Source: JBCCGR01 sp039029195
GTDB lineage: Bacteria > Pseudomonadota > Alphaproteobacteria > Rhizobiales > Rhizobiaceae
Direction: 5' to 3'
DNA: 64,000 bases
NCBI GenBank assembly: GCA_039029195.1
Contig: JBCCGR010000016.1
Location: 1 to 64,000, forward strand
Below are positions 43,495-53,167 of the stretch, piece by piece; position 1 is the stretch's first letter; every line of letters begins with the position of its first letter. The translations under genes were made by a program, and so were the position numbers. Under the pieces are notes generated by a model. That model was not told the origin of the DNA. It saw only the letters and a program-made list of their open reading frames with translations, and searched no databases.

Positions 43495-44451
43495 ATGGCC
43501 GTCCCGCCAATTCTCTCTGAAAATCTGCAAATTCCTGTGGTGGGCGCACCACTCTTCATCATTTCACATCCACCGCTGGTAATTGAGCAGTGCAAGGCAG
43601 GGGTGGTTGGTTCATTTCCGGCACTCAACGCCCGCCCAAAGGAACAGTTGGACGAATGGCTTGCCGAAATCACTGAAACACTGGCCTCCTACAAAGCGGC
43701 CAATCCGGATGTGAAGGTTGCACCTTTCGCGGTGAATCAGATCGTACACAAATCCAACGATCGCCTTCAACACGATCTGGAACTATGTGTGAAATACAAG
43801 GTTCCGATCGTGATCACATCGCTCGGTGCCGTGCCGGAAGTCAATGAAGCGGTTCATTCTTACGGCGGTATTGTGTTGCACGATATCATTCACAATCGCC
43901 ACGCCCATTCGGCAATCAACAAGGGCGCCGATGGGCTGATTGCAGTTGCCGCTGGCGCTGGCGGACACGCCGGAACGCTATCGCCATTTGCCCTCATCCA
44001 GGAAATTCGCGAGTGGTTTGATGGCCCGCTGCTTCTGTCTGGTTCCATTGCCAACGGCGGAGCCGTGCTCGCCGCTCAGGCCATGGGCGCGGATATGGCC
44101 TATATCGGCACACCCTTCATCGCGACAGAGGAAGCGCGTGCTGTTGACGAATACAAGCAGATGATTGTTGACAGTGAGGCGAAAGACGTCACCTACACCA
44201 ATCTCTTCACCGGGGTGCATGGCAACTATCTGACGGGCTCAATCGAACGGGCCGGACTTGATCCGAAAAACCTGCCCACCAGCGATCCGTCAAAAACGGA
44301 TTTTCGCAGCGATCGCGAAGCCAAGGCCTGGCGTGATGTCTGGGGATCCGGTCAGGGCATTGGTGCTGTGAAGAAAATCGGGCCGGTGAGTGATCTCACC
44401 GATCGTCTGAAGGCGGAATATGCCGCCGCACGAGATCGGCTGGCGCTGTAA
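43495..44451 (+). CDS. Nitronate monooxygenase-like flavoprotein
   Basis: The 318-aa protein has a TIM barrel with FMN-binding features: PVVGAPLFIISHPPLVIE at the start, AVAAGAGGHAGTLSPFALI with the catalytic-base His, and GSIANGGAVLAAQAMGADMAYIGTPF near the phosphate-binding strands. It oxidises nitroalkanes/nitronates such as propionate-3-nitronate, or has another substrate in this broad family. RBS GAGG lies 8 bp upstream. It is convergent with lpd, only 21 bp apart. Confidence 0.85.
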   Translation: MAVPPILSENLQIPVVGAPLFIISHPPLVIEQCKAGVVGSFPALNARPKEQLDEWLAEITETLASYKAANPDVKVAPFAVNQIVHKSNDRLQHDLELCVKYKVPIVITSLGAVPEVNEAVHSYGGIVLHDIIHNRHAHSAINKGADGLIAVAAGAGGHAGTLSPFALIQEIREWFDGPLLLSGSIANGGAVLAAQAMGADMAYIGTPFIATEEARAVDEYKQMIVDSEAKDVTYTNLFTGVHGNYLTGSIERAGLDPKNLPTSDPSKTDFRSDREAKAWRDVWGSGQGIGAVKKIGPVSDLTDRLKAEYAAARDRLAL

Positions 44452-44472
44452 GATCAGCGCCGACAATCTGGC

Positions 44473-45882
44473 TCACATGTGGATTGGTTTGGCGAACGCA
44501 GCGAGCGCTGCTTCCTTCACCACCTCCGATAGGGTCGGGTGCGCATGGCAGGTGCGTGCTAGATCTTCTGACGAGCCGGAGAATTCCATGAGTACAGCAG
44601 CCTCGTGAATTATGTCGCCGGCACCAAAGCCCACGATGTGAACCCCCAGCACCCGGTCCGTTTCGGCATTGGCCAACACCTTCACGAACCCGTCTGAAAG
44701 GTTCATGGAGCGGGCGCGGCCGTTGGCTGAATAGGGAAACTTGCCAGCCTTGTAAGCGATGTTGGCGTCTTTCAATTCTTCTTCAGTTTTACCAACGGAC
44801 GCAACTTCCGGCATTGTGTAGACCACACCCGGAATGACATCGTAGTTCACATGTGGTTTCTGACCGGCAAGCATCTCGGCAACCGCAACGCCTTCGTCCT
44901 CCGCCTTGTGGGCAAGCATTGGACCGGCAATCACATCGCCGATGGCATAGATTCCGGGCACATTGGTCTGCCAATGAGCATCGGTTTTGACCATGCCACG
45001 GTCGGTTTCGATACCAGCGGCTTCGAGGCCAAGACCCTCTGTATAAGGCCGCCGACCTGTTGAAATGAGCACGATGTCCGCATCGAGCTCTTTCGCGTCA
45101 CCACCTTTGACGGGTTCGTAGGTGACTTTGGCACCGCCCTTGACCTTTTCGACGGCCGTCACTTTGGACGATACGGCAAACTTCATGCCCTGCTTTTTCA
45201 GCATGCGCATAAAATTTTTCGAAACATCAGCATCCATGGCACCGAGAATTTTGGGCAGGAATTCGACCACCGTCACTTCGGCGCCAAGACGGTTCCAGAC
45301 CGAACCGAGCTCAAGCCCGATCACACCACCGCCGACAACCACCAGCTTCTTCGGCACCTCATTTAGTTCGAGCGCGCCGGTGGACGTACAGATGGTCTTT
45401 TCATCAATATCAACGTCAAGCCCCGGAATGCCCGAGGCATCGGAACCTGTTGCAATCACAATGTTCTTGGTGGCAAGCGACGTGACCGAACCGTCGTCCA
45501 CCTTCACGCTCACCTGACCAGCGGCCGCAATCGAACCCCAGCCCTGGTGCACATCAATCTTGTTTTTCTTCATGAGGAAGGCGATGCCTTCGACATTCGA
45601 CTTCACGGTCGAATCCTTGTGCGCCATCATCTTTTCAAGGTTGAGCTTGGGCGTCTTGACCTCAATGCCCAGCGCATCGAAGCCATGACCGGCCTCGTGA
45701 AACATTTCCGAAGCATGAAGCAGGGCTTTGGACGGGATACAGCCAATGTTGAGACAGGTGCCGCCAAGGGTTTCCCGCTTTTCGACGATGGCGGTCTTCA
45801 ATCCCAGTTGAGCGGCTTTGATGGCGCACACATAGCCGCCCGGTCCCGAGCCAATCACCACAAGATCATATTGTTCAGACAT
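44473..45882 (-). CDS. lpd: Dihydrolipoamide dehydrogenase (E3)
   Basis: The 469-aa protein has an FAD-binding GSGPGG near residue 11, redox-active Cys43 and Cys48 in GGTCLNIGCIPSK, an NAD fold with GGGVIGLELGSV, and the C-terminal HIVGFGAGDIIHEA, HAHPTLSEV region with the catalytic His-Glu pair. It re-oxidises the lipoyl groups of SucB (and possibly other complexes). It is the last gene of the mdh-suc block, with a GGAG RBS five bases before the start; two small genes separate it from sucB. Confidence 0.96.
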   Translation of the reverse strand: MSEQYDLVVIGSGPGGYVCAIKAAQLGLKTAIVEKRETLGGTCLNIGCIPSKALLHASEMFHEAGHGFDALGIEVKTPKLNLEKMMAHKDSTVKSNVEGIAFLMKKNKIDVHQGWGSIAAAGQVSVKVDDGSVTSLATKNIVIATGSDASGIPGLDVDIDEKTICTSTGALELNEVPKKLVVVGGGVIGLELGSVWNRLGAEVTVVEFLPKILGAMDADVSKNFMRMLKKQGMKFAVSSKVTAVEKVKGGAKVTYEPVKGGDAKELDADIVLISTGRRPYTEGLGLEAAGIETDRGMVKTDAHWQTNVPGIYAIGDVIAGPMLAHKAEDEGVAVAEMLAGQKPHVNYDVIPGVVYTMPEVASVGKTEEELKDANIAYKAGKFPYSANGRARSMNLSDGFVKVLANAETDRVLGVHIVGFGAGDIIHEAAVLMEFSGSSEDLARTCHAHPTLSEVVKEAALAAFAKPIHM

Positions 45883-45926
45883 GACTACTCCACATGTTCA
45901 CAGTGCCCGTCATCAACCGGTTCGCG

Positions 45927-46433
45927 CTACTTCTGACAGGACTTGAATTGAAAAACATCCCAAGGCGCGTGTTTGATCTGCCCCTTGGTACGAAGATCCG
46001 AATAGTGCAGCGCACGACCAATGTCGGCGAGCAATAGAGCGGGTGCTGCTGGTTTGTCATCCGCAGGCAAAAGATCAGCATCAGCGCCGGGTTTGAGGGC
46101 ATAGACGATGCCTTGCCACAACGTGCAGGCCTCCAGCTCCGCACCGGTAACGTCTCCTTCCGGGCAATTGAGCATCAAGATGCCCTGCGGTCGTGAAAAC
46201 CCCTGGTTCCACATCACAATGCCGTTCATTTTCACCCCGCTGGCCGTGGCTACGAGGTCAAACTCATTGCTGGTCACAGCCGTCGGTTCAGCGGCTTCTC
46301 GAAATCGCAATTCGAATTGACCATCCGCATCGCCATAAAGCGCGTGTTTTTGCAGGCACTCATTGGCAAGCGTGCCCGTGGGCATCAGCACAAGAGCCGA
46401 CAGCAAGATCGCAGCAGTCCGACTAGGCCCCAT
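45927..46433 (-). CDS. Exported hypothetical protein in the TCA operon
   Basis: The protein is 168 aa, with a signal peptide ending GTLANE at about residue 24. Cysteines in ECLQK, LNCPE, EACTLW and KSCQK could form two disulfides. It overlaps the end of the preceding gene by 11 bp and lies 44 bp before lpd. The family is not recognised. The context makes coupling to the suc/lpd transcript likely, but the product would act in the periplasm. Confidence 0.6.
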   Translation of the reverse strand: MGPSRTAAILLSALVLMPTGTLANECLQKHALYGDADGQFELRFREAAEPTAVTSNEFDLVATASGVKMNGIVMWNQGFSRPQGILMLNCPEGDVTGAELEACTLWQGIVYALKPGADADLLPADDKPAAPALLLADIGRALHYSDLRTKGQIKHAPWDVFQFKSCQK

Positions 46434-46794
46434 GGCGCGTGTCCTGTGATGAGGCGATATCTTTGATTTCTTTCACCAATTCCTTGCGCCAGCGACGCCG
46501 CATGGCCTTGCCGTTTGGCAATCCCGCTAGCAATTGGATCCGGTCCTTGGTGAGCAGCGCGAGATGAACATGGTAGTTGAATTCGGCCCGATCCGTGGGC
46601 AGCGGCGGCTTCTTCTGGAACCAACGGGCCGCCAGCGACTTCGCCTCGCTGTGGCGACGGCTGGCCTCAAGCTCATCCAGGTCCTCGACCATGGATTCGA
46701 TCTCGGAATAGTCCTGTGGTCGCGTGAAATAGGCAAGCAGAATGAGAAGCAGCAACGCTCCCACAACCGCAGCCCCGATCCAGACCCAGAACAT
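46423..46794 (-). CDS. Small membrane-anchored hypothetical protein
   Basis: The 123-aa protein has an N-terminal membrane helix (FWVWIGAAVVGALLLLILLAYF), then a charged cytoplasmic helical region (EIESMVEDLDELEASRRHSEAKSL) and a basic end (GKAMRRRWRKELVKEIKDI). The RBS GAGG fits well. It lies between sucB and an exported protein gene. Function unknown. Confidence 0.6.
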   Translation of the reverse strand: MFWVWIGAAVVGALLLLILLAYFTRPQDYSEIESMVEDLDELEASRRHSEAKSLAARWFQKKPPLPTDRAEFNYHVHLALLTKDRIQLLAGLPNGKAMRRRWRKELVKEIKDIASSQDTRHGA

Positions 46795-46829
46795 AATCCG
46801 ACCTCACATCGTCCGGATGATCCGGCGCC

Positions 46830-48344
46830 TCAAAGATCGAGAATGAGGCGCTGCGGGTCTTCCAGACTTTCCTTGACCCGAACAAGAAACGTCACCGCTT
46901 CCTTGCCGTCAATAATGCGATGATCATAAGAAAGCGCAAGATACATCATCGGACGAACGACGATTTCGCCACCAACAACCATCGGCCGTTCCTGAATCTT
47001 GTGCATGCCAAGAATACCGGACTGCGGCGCGTTCAGGATTGGCGTCGACATGAGCGAGCCATAAACACCACCGTTTGAGATGGTGAACGTGCCGCCCTGC
47101 ATGTCGGCAACCGAAAGTTTGCCATCCCGAGCCGCCCGGCCGAGATCGCCGATTGTTTTTTCGATTTCCGCAATGCTCATCTGATCCGCATCGCGCACCA
47201 CTGGCACCACCAGACCACGGTCAGTTCCAACTGCCACGCCGATATGAGCGAAGTTCTTGTAGATGATGTCAGTACCATCGATCTCCGCGTTGACCGAAGG
47301 CACGTCCTTCAGTGCCTGACACACGGCCTTGGTGAAAAAGCCCATAAAGCCAATGCGCACACCGTGCTTCTTCTCGAACAGGTCCTTGTACTGCTTGCGC
47401 AGTTCCATCACAGCGCCCATGTCCACCTCATTGAAGGTGGTGAGCATGGCAGCCGTTTGTTGTGCATCCTTCAGACGGCGCGCGATCGTCTGGCGCAGTC
47501 TTGTCATTTTCACGCGCTCTTCGCGCACTTCATCATCAGCGGGTGCAGGAGCACGTGCAGCTGGTGCTGAAGCAGTAGCAGCAGGCGCTGGAGCCGCTGT
47601 GGCCGCCGCAACAGCCGCCATCACATCTTCCTTGAGAACCTGACCACGCTTGCCGGAACCAGCAACCTGATCAGCTTTCATATTGTTTTCCTCAAGCATC
47701 TTGGAGGCTGATGGCGACGGCGGCATTGATGATCCACCCGATGCTGGTGCTGAAGCCGGGGCGCTAGCAGCGGTAGCTGGTGCTCCACCAGCTCCCATGG
47801 TCATCCGCGCAAGCACAGCGCCCACCTGAACCACATCACCCTGATTGGCGAGAATTTCAGTGAGTGTGCCGGAACCTTGCGCGATGATATCCTGTGCGGC
47901 CTTGTCAGTCTCAAGCGTTACAATGGCTTCGTCCGCCTCAATCGCATCGCCAACAGATTTCAGCCACTCGCCCACTTCAGCTTCGGTGACCGATTCACCG
48001 GCTGACGGAACCACAATTTCGACGGTGCTGGCTGTTTCATCCGAATTCGCCGGTGGTGCAGCGTCAACGGCTGCCGAGGCCGTGGCCTGAGCCGGAGCCG
48101 CACCATCAGCTGCACCAAGAGAACCAAGCAGTGCGTCGACACCTACCGTGTCGCCTTCGGAGAACTCCGCGGAAAGCAATACACCATCAGCTGGTGCCGG
48201 CACTTCCAATGTGACCTTGTCGGTTTCCAGTTCCACAAGTGGTTCGTCGGCTTTCACCGCATCACCAACCTTTTTGAACCATTGTCCGATGGTCGCTTCA
48301 GTCACCGATTCCCCCAGGGTGGGAACTCTTATTTCCGTCGTCAT
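46830..48344 (-). CDS. sucB: 2-oxoglutarate dehydrogenase E2 (dihydrolipoamide succinyltransferase) with two lipoyl domains
   Basis: The protein is 504 aa from ATG 48344 (MTTEIRVPTLGESVTEATIG). There are two lipoyl domains: Lys43 in ETDKVTLEV and Lys148 in ETDKAAQDI. They are joined by an Ala/Pro linker, followed by a peripheral-subunit-binding domain (about 210-250, SASKMLEENNMKAD) and the catalytic domain ending with YDHRIIDG. Most SucB proteins have one lipoyl domain and about 400 aa, so the extra domain is a duplication; the two are similar but not identical. It works with SucA and Lpd to make succinyl-CoA. Confidence 0.95.
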   Translation of the reverse strand: MTTEIRVPTLGESVTEATIGQWFKKVGDAVKADEPLVELETDKVTLEVPAPADGVLLSAEFSEGDTVGVDALLGSLGAADGAAPAQATASAAVDAAPPANSDETASTVEIVVPSAGESVTEAEVGEWLKSVGDAIEADEAIVTLETDKAAQDIIAQGSGTLTEILANQGDVVQVGAVLARMTMGAGGAPATAASAPASAPASGGSSMPPSPSASKMLEENNMKADQVAGSGKRGQVLKEDVMAAVAAATAAPAPAATASAPAARAPAPADDEVREERVKMTRLRQTIARRLKDAQQTAAMLTTFNEVDMGAVMELRKQYKDLFEKKHGVRIGFMGFFTKAVCQALKDVPSVNAEIDGTDIIYKNFAHIGVAVGTDRGLVVPVVRDADQMSIAEIEKTIGDLGRAARDGKLSVADMQGGTFTISNGGVYGSLMSTPILNAPQSGILGMHKIQERPMVVGGEIVVRPMMYLALSYDHRIIDGKEAVTFLVRVKESLEDPQRLILDL

Positions 48345-48396
48345 GTTTTTTCTTTCCACATTCGGCGATTTTTGAAGGGATCAGTTCCCGGTTGAA

Positions 48397-51384
48397 TTAT
48401 CCACCCAGCGCGTCTTCAAGGAAGGCATCAAGCTGAGCTTTGTGTTTCGAAAGAAGGCCCGTTGCCGGAGCTGCGGCAGCGGTGCGACCGGCATAACGAG
48501 GACGTTTGTAGTCCGCATCAATATAGGCAAGCACCCATTCAAGATAAGGCTCGATGAATGACCAGGACCCCATATTTTTGGGTTCTTCCTGACACCAGAC
48601 CATCTCGGCCTTCTTGAAACGAGAAAGCTCGTTGATGAGCGCCTTGGCCGGGAACGGATAAAGCTGTTCGACACGCAGCAGGTAAACATCATTGAGGCCG
48701 CGAGCTTCACGTTCTTCATAGAGATCGTAGTAGACCTTGCCCGAGCACAGCACCACGCGACGAATCTTCTCGTCCTTAACAAGCTTGATCGTCTCGCCCT
48801 TTTTCACCTCGGCATCGTCCCAAAGCAGGCGGTGGAACGTGGTCCCTTCGCTCATCTCATCAAGACGGGAAACGGCACGCTTGTTTCGAAGCAGTGACTT
48901 CGGCGTCATGATCACCAACGGTTTTCGGAAATCGCGTTTCACCTGACGGCGCAAAATATGGAAATAATTCGACGGCGTGGTGCAGTTGGCGACCTGCATA
49001 TTGTCTTCTGCGCAGGATTGCAGGAAGCGCTCCAGGCGGGCGGAAGAGTGCTCCGGCCCCTGGCCTTCGTAACCATGGGGCAACAGCAGAACGAGCCCGG
49101 ACATTCTCAGCCACTTGCGCTCACCGGAAGAAATAAACTGGTCAATGACCACCTGCGCGCCATTGGCAAAGTCGCCAAACTGGGCTTCCCACATCACGAG
49201 CGAACTTGGCTCGGCGAGCGAATAGCCATACTCGTACCCAAGCACTGCCTCTTCTGACAGCATGGAGTTGATGACCTCATAGCGGGCCGTTCCCTCCCCC
49301 AGATTGTCCAGAGGAATATAGCGCTCTTCCGTTTCCTGATCGTAGAGAACGGAATGCCGTTGCGAGAACGTTCCGCGCTCACAGTCCTGACCGGACAGGC
49401 GAATGGGGTGGCCGTCAATCTGCAGCGTGGCAAAGGCAAGTGCCTCAGCGGTTGCCCAGTCGATGCCTTCGCCGCTCTCAATCATTTTGTTCCGATTATC
49501 CATGAAACGGCGAATGGTTCGGTGGGCACTAAAGTCGTCCGGGATCGAGGTGATGTTCTGCCCGATCTTCTTCAGATCCTTCAGAGCAACACCGGAGCGT
49601 CCGCGGCGCTGCTCATCACCGGTGTCGGCCACCTTCATGCCCGACCAGGCCCCGTCCAGCCAGTCGGCCTTGTTGGACCGATAGCTATCACTTGCCTCAA
49701 ATTCCTGATCAAGATGGCGTCGCCAGGCCGCCAAATGGTCTTTCACTTCCTGCTCGCTGAGCAGGCCTTCATCGACCAGTTTTTTGGAATAGATATCGAG
49801 CGTCTTGGCGTGCGAGCGGATTTTTTTATACATGATCGGCTGCGTGAACGCCGGCTCATCGCCCTCATTGTGCCCGTGGCGGCGATAGCAGAACATATCA
49901 ACCACCACAGGCTTGCCGAACGTCTGGCGGAACTCAATAGCAATTTTTGCTGCATAAACAACGGCTTCCGGATCGTCACCATTCGCATGCAAAATCGGCG
50001 CTTCAATCATCTTCGCAACATCAGACGGGTATGGCGAAGAGCGCGAGAAGCGCGGATTTGTCGTAAAACCAATCTGGTTGTTGATAATGAAGTGGATGGA
50101 CCCGCCAGTGCGGTGCCCCTTCAAACCGGAGAGGCCGAAACATTCAGCAACAACCCCTTGGCCGGCGAAAGCAGCATCACCATGCAGCAGCAAGGGCAGA
50201 ACCTGATTGTTCTCCAAGCCACCATCTTCGTGGTCTTCGCGCAGCTGAAACTGCTTGGCGCGAACCTTGCCAAGCACCACAGGTGCCACAATCTCAAGAT
50301 GCGAAGGGTTGGCGGTGAGCGAAAGATGAACCTTGTTGCCGTCGAACTCACGGTCTGACGAAGCGCCGAGGTGATATTTAACATCGCCCGAACCTTCCAC
50401 ATCATCTGGCGTGATCGAGCCGCCCTTGAATTCGTGGAATATCGCGCGGTGCGGTTTGCCCATTACGTTGGCAAGGACGTTCAGCCGACCCCGGTGTGCC
50501 ATGCCCAAAACAATGTCCTTGAGGCCAAGCTGACCACCACGCTTGATGATCTGTTCAAGGGCGGGAATGAGCGATTCCCCGCCATCTAGACCAAACCGCT
50601 TGGTGCCCTTGTATTTGATGTCGAGAAAACCCTCGAAGCCTTCCGCCTCAATCAATTTGTTGAGGATCGCAAGCTTGCCGTTCTTGGTGAATTCAACACC
50701 CTTGTCCGGCCCTTCGATGCGCTCCTGTATCCACGCCTTCTCGATTGGATTGGAGATGTGCATGAATTCAACACCCACGGTCGAGCAATAGGTGCGCTTC
50801 AGGATTTCAATCATCTGCGGGATGGTCGCAAACTCCAGACCCAGCACATGATCGAGATAAATTTCACGATCATAATCGGCCTCGGTGAAGCCATAGCTGG
50901 AGGGATGAAGCTCGTTGTGATCGTCCTGCTGACCAGCAAGACCAAGCGGATCGAGATTGGCGTGCAAATGGCCACGCATGCGATAGGCACGTACCATCAT
51001 AATGGCGCGAACGGAATCCCGTGTTGCCTGCTGCACACCTTCATGATCAAGTGCGGCACCATTGGCGGCGGCCTTGGCCTTGATCTTGTCGCCAATATGC
51101 GCCTCGGCCTTGGCGGCATCTTCCTGCCAGTCTCCATCGAGTGCTGATACAAGTTCGCCATTTGCCGCTGGTGGCCAGTTGGCCCGTTTCCACGACGCTC
51201 CCTTGGCATTTTTGGTGATGTCAGCAGCAGGGTCTTTCAGTTCGCCAAAGAAACCCTGCCATTCAGGGTCGACTGAATGCGGGTCATCCACGTAGCGCGC
51301 GTAGAGCTCTTCAATGTAGGTGGCATTGCCGCCATACAAAAATGAAGTGGCGGCAAAACTTTTATTGGCTTCCTCACGCGCCAT
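48397..51384 (-). CDS. sucA: 2-oxoglutarate dehydrogenase E1 component
   Basis: The 995-aa protein is a homodimeric thiamine-diphosphate enzyme. It has the N-terminal EELYARYVDDPHSVDPEWQGFF segment that contacts E2, MAHRGRLNVLANVMGKP, the ThDP/Mg motif around HGDAAFAGQGVVAEC, then SLVMWEAQFGDFANGAQVVID, a PHGYEGQGPEHSSARLERFL loop and QEEPKNMGSWSF near the end. It decarboxylates 2-oxoglutarate and feeds succinyl groups to SucB. Start MAREEANKS is preceded by sucD, 81 bp upstream. Confidence 0.97.
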   Translation of the reverse strand: MAREEANKSFAATSFLYGGNATYIEELYARYVDDPHSVDPEWQGFFGELKDPAADITKNAKGASWKRANWPPAANGELVSALDGDWQEDAAKAEAHIGDKIKAKAAANGAALDHEGVQQATRDSVRAIMMVRAYRMRGHLHANLDPLGLAGQQDDHNELHPSSYGFTEADYDREIYLDHVLGLEFATIPQMIEILKRTYCSTVGVEFMHISNPIEKAWIQERIEGPDKGVEFTKNGKLAILNKLIEAEGFEGFLDIKYKGTKRFGLDGGESLIPALEQIIKRGGQLGLKDIVLGMAHRGRLNVLANVMGKPHRAIFHEFKGGSITPDDVEGSGDVKYHLGASSDREFDGNKVHLSLTANPSHLEIVAPVVLGKVRAKQFQLREDHEDGGLENNQVLPLLLHGDAAFAGQGVVAECFGLSGLKGHRTGGSIHFIINNQIGFTTNPRFSRSSPYPSDVAKMIEAPILHANGDDPEAVVYAAKIAIEFRQTFGKPVVVDMFCYRRHGHNEGDEPAFTQPIMYKKIRSHAKTLDIYSKKLVDEGLLSEQEVKDHLAAWRRHLDQEFEASDSYRSNKADWLDGAWSGMKVADTGDEQRRGRSGVALKDLKKIGQNITSIPDDFSAHRTIRRFMDNRNKMIESGEGIDWATAEALAFATLQIDGHPIRLSGQDCERGTFSQRHSVLYDQETEERYIPLDNLGEGTARYEVINSMLSEEAVLGYEYGYSLAEPSSLVMWEAQFGDFANGAQVVIDQFISSGERKWLRMSGLVLLLPHGYEGQGPEHSSARLERFLQSCAEDNMQVANCTTPSNYFHILRRQVKRDFRKPLVIMTPKSLLRNKRAVSRLDEMSEGTTFHRLLWDDAEVKKGETIKLVKDEKIRRVVLCSGKVYYDLYEEREARGLNDVYLLRVEQLYPFPAKALINELSRFKKAEMVWCQEEPKNMGSWSFIEPYLEWVLAYIDADYKRPRYAGRTAAAAPATGLLSKHKAQLDAFLEDALGG

Positions 51385-51465
51385 AGCGTTGTTCAGGGTT
51401 TCCCCTGTCTCCCTTGGTTCGGCCGTCTGTGCGGCCTTGGCAGTTTCCGAGGCGGTTCGCCTCAG

Positions 51466-52368
51466 CTATCCGTTCAGCAGTTCAACCAGCGTTTCACCGA
51501 GCTTCGCAGGTGAAGGTGAAACCCGAATGCCAGCCGCTTCCATTGCCGCGATCTTGTCTTCTGCACCGCCCTTGCCACCGGAAATCACAGCGCCCGCATG
51601 ACCCATGGTGCGCCCTGGAGGGGCAGTACGGCCGGCGATAAAGCCAACGGTTGGCTTGGAGCGGCCCTTCTTGGCTTCATCAGCCAAAAACTGTGCCGCA
51701 TCCTCCTCCGCAGAACCACCAATTTCACCAATCATGATGATTGATTTGGTTTCATCATCCGCCAGGAACATTTCCAGCATGTCGATAAACTCGGTGCCTT
51801 TCACCGGGTCGCCACCAATGCCCACAGCGGTGGTCTGGCCAAGCCCGGCATTGGTCGTCTGGAACACGGCTTCGTAAGTTAGCGTGCCAGAGCGGGAGAC
51901 CACGCCAACAGAGCCCTTTTTGAAAATCGATCCTGGCATGATGCCGATCTTGCATTCGTTTGGTGTCAAAACACCCGGGCAGTTTGGACCCACAAGGCGT
52001 GAGTTTGATTTATCAAGCTTCGCTTTCACCCGAACCATATCAAGCACCGGCACACCTTCCGTAATCGCAACAATCAGCGGAATTTCAGCATCGATTGCCT
52101 CTTCAATTGCGGCGGCTGCACCCGCCGGTGGTACATAAATAACGGACGCATCTGCACCTGTTGCATCTTTTGCTTCGGCGACAGAGGTAAAGATTGGGAC
52201 CGATTCCCCGCCCGCGCCGGTCCAGCTCTCGCCACCTTTTTTGGGATGCGTGCCAGCGACCATCTGCGTGCCGTGATAGGCAAGCGCCTGTTCGGTATGA
52301 AAGGTCCCGGTCTTGCCGGTGAGGCCCTGAACGATGACCTTTGTGTTCTTGTCGATCAAAATTGACAT
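51466..52368 (-). CDS. sucD: Succinyl-CoA synthetase alpha subunit
   Basis: The 300-aa protein has a CoA-binding Rossmann domain (VIVQGLTGKTGTFH), GEIGGSAEEDAA and the phosphorylated catalytic His257 in GHAGAVISGGKGG. It pairs with SucC. Normally sucC and sucD are adjacent or overlapping; here sucD starts about 1.4 kb after sucC, behind an exported-protein gene and a VapBC-like pair. Confidence 0.97.
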   Translation of the reverse strand: MSILIDKNTKVIVQGLTGKTGTFHTEQALAYHGTQMVAGTHPKKGGESWTGAGGESVPIFTSVAEAKDATGADASVIYVPPAGAAAAIEEAIDAEIPLIVAITEGVPVLDMVRVKAKLDKSNSRLVGPNCPGVLTPNECKIGIMPGSIFKKGSVGVVSRSGTLTYEAVFQTTNAGLGQTTAVGIGGDPVKGTEFIDMLEMFLADDETKSIIMIGEIGGSAEEDAAQFLADEAKKGRSKPTVGFIAGRTAPPGRTMGHAGAVISGGKGGAEDKIAAMEAAGIRVSPSPAKLGETLVELLNG

Positions 52369-52403
52369 GGATGTGTTATTCCGAATTGAAGGTTGAATTT
52401 GAT

Positions 52404-52853
52404 CTAGGGCTCACGGAACGGATTAATGACTGTAACGCCATCATAGGCCTGTCCGTGGTCGAGGTCTTCGCTGTAGAGCGTTGCAACACCCAATCTCTGG
52501 GCAGCAGCAATGATTGCGCCATCCCAGTAGGATATCTGGTATTTGCGGGCGTTTGTAATTCCGGATTCCACGATCCTTGCATCGACCGGTTGGCAGGGTT
52601 TCTTCCGCAACGCAGATATCCATCGAAGCGCGGTGTTCGCATCCATCTGAACAGATCGCTTTGGCGCTTTCGACTGGCCAAGTGATCTAGTGACACTGAC
52701 ATAAAACTCGGCCAGAACCTGAGCAGATGTGCAGTATTCCTCTTCGGCAACGATCGCCCGCGCGCGTTGCCATTTTTCTGGTTCATCAACCGCGCCGCAC
52801 GCCGCATAAACCAGAACATTGGTGTCGAGAAATACATCGGCATCATCAATCAA
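52404..52853 (-). CDS. PIN-domain toxin (VapC-like)
   Basis: The protein is 149 aa from TTG 52853, which overlaps the antitoxin end by 8 bp; a longer ATG start at 52925 lies inside the antitoxin frame. PIN-fold acidic residues are present: LDTNVLVYA (first Asp), AQVLAEFYVSV (Glu) and ISYWDGAIIAAAQ (Asp). These bind Mg/Mn for ribonuclease action, usually on tRNA or rRNA. It ends 36 bp before sucD. The spelling vapC is plausible but family assignment was by eye. Confidence 0.8.
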   Translation of the reverse strand: MIDDADVFLDTNVLVYAACGAVDEPEKWQRARAIVAEEEYCTSAQVLAEFYVSVTRSLGQSKAPKRSVQMDANTALRWISALRKKPCQPVDARIVESGITNARKYQISYWDGAIIAAAQRLGVATLYSEDLDHGQAYDGVTVINPFREP

Positions 52854-53094
52854 AACGAGCCGAACCTGTGTAGGTCTCAGCACGGCTGGGGCGCCAGTCG
52901 CCCAAACGTGCCTCAGAGCCATCAATCAACGCCAGCAATTCCTCACGCGCTTCGTCACGCTCGCGCGCCTCTAGAATGGTTCTCTCGAAAAACCCACGCA
53001 CCATTTCGCTCACTGTCGTGCGGCGAACGGCTGCCACGACCCTGATCTTGTCGAGAACCTCCTCATCCACCGCGAGTGTGAGATTTTTTGCCAC
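52846..53094 (-). CDS. Ribbon-helix-helix antitoxin (VapB/CopG-like)
   Basis: The protein is 82 aa from GTG 53094, with GGAG eight bases upstream; the longer frame to 53223 is not credible. The N-terminal KNLTLAVDEEVLDKIRVVA strand and RTTVSEMVRGFFER helix fit a ribbon-helix-helix DNA-binding fold. The C-terminal EARLGDWRPSRAETY tail is the expected toxin-neutralising region. It overlaps the toxin gene and is preceded by a perfect palindrome, its likely operator. Confidence 0.75.
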   Translation of the reverse strand: MAKNLTLAVDEEVLDKIRVVAAVRRTTVSEMVRGFFERTILEARERDEAREELLALIDGSEARLGDWRPSRAETYTGSARFD

Positions 53095-53121
53095 GTATGT
53101 TACTCCACATAACCTGTGCCA

Positions 53122-53134
53122 CACATAATATGTG
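53122..53134. promoter_or_regulatory. Candidate antitoxin operator, perfect palindrome
   Basis: CACATAATATGTG is a perfect 13-bp palindrome 28 bp upstream of the antitoxin start, between it and the preceding gene. Its TATTAT could also serve as a -10 element on the minus strand, which would give the TA pair an internal, autoregulated promoter. Confidence 0.5.
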
Positions 53135-53167
53135 CGACAAAGGAAATCAATGTGGCCATTCGCAGAG

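Noticed and set aside
49354..50358. 334-aa plus-strand ORF opposite sucA
   Set aside because: Antisense shadow of a highly conserved gene; no recognisable domain.
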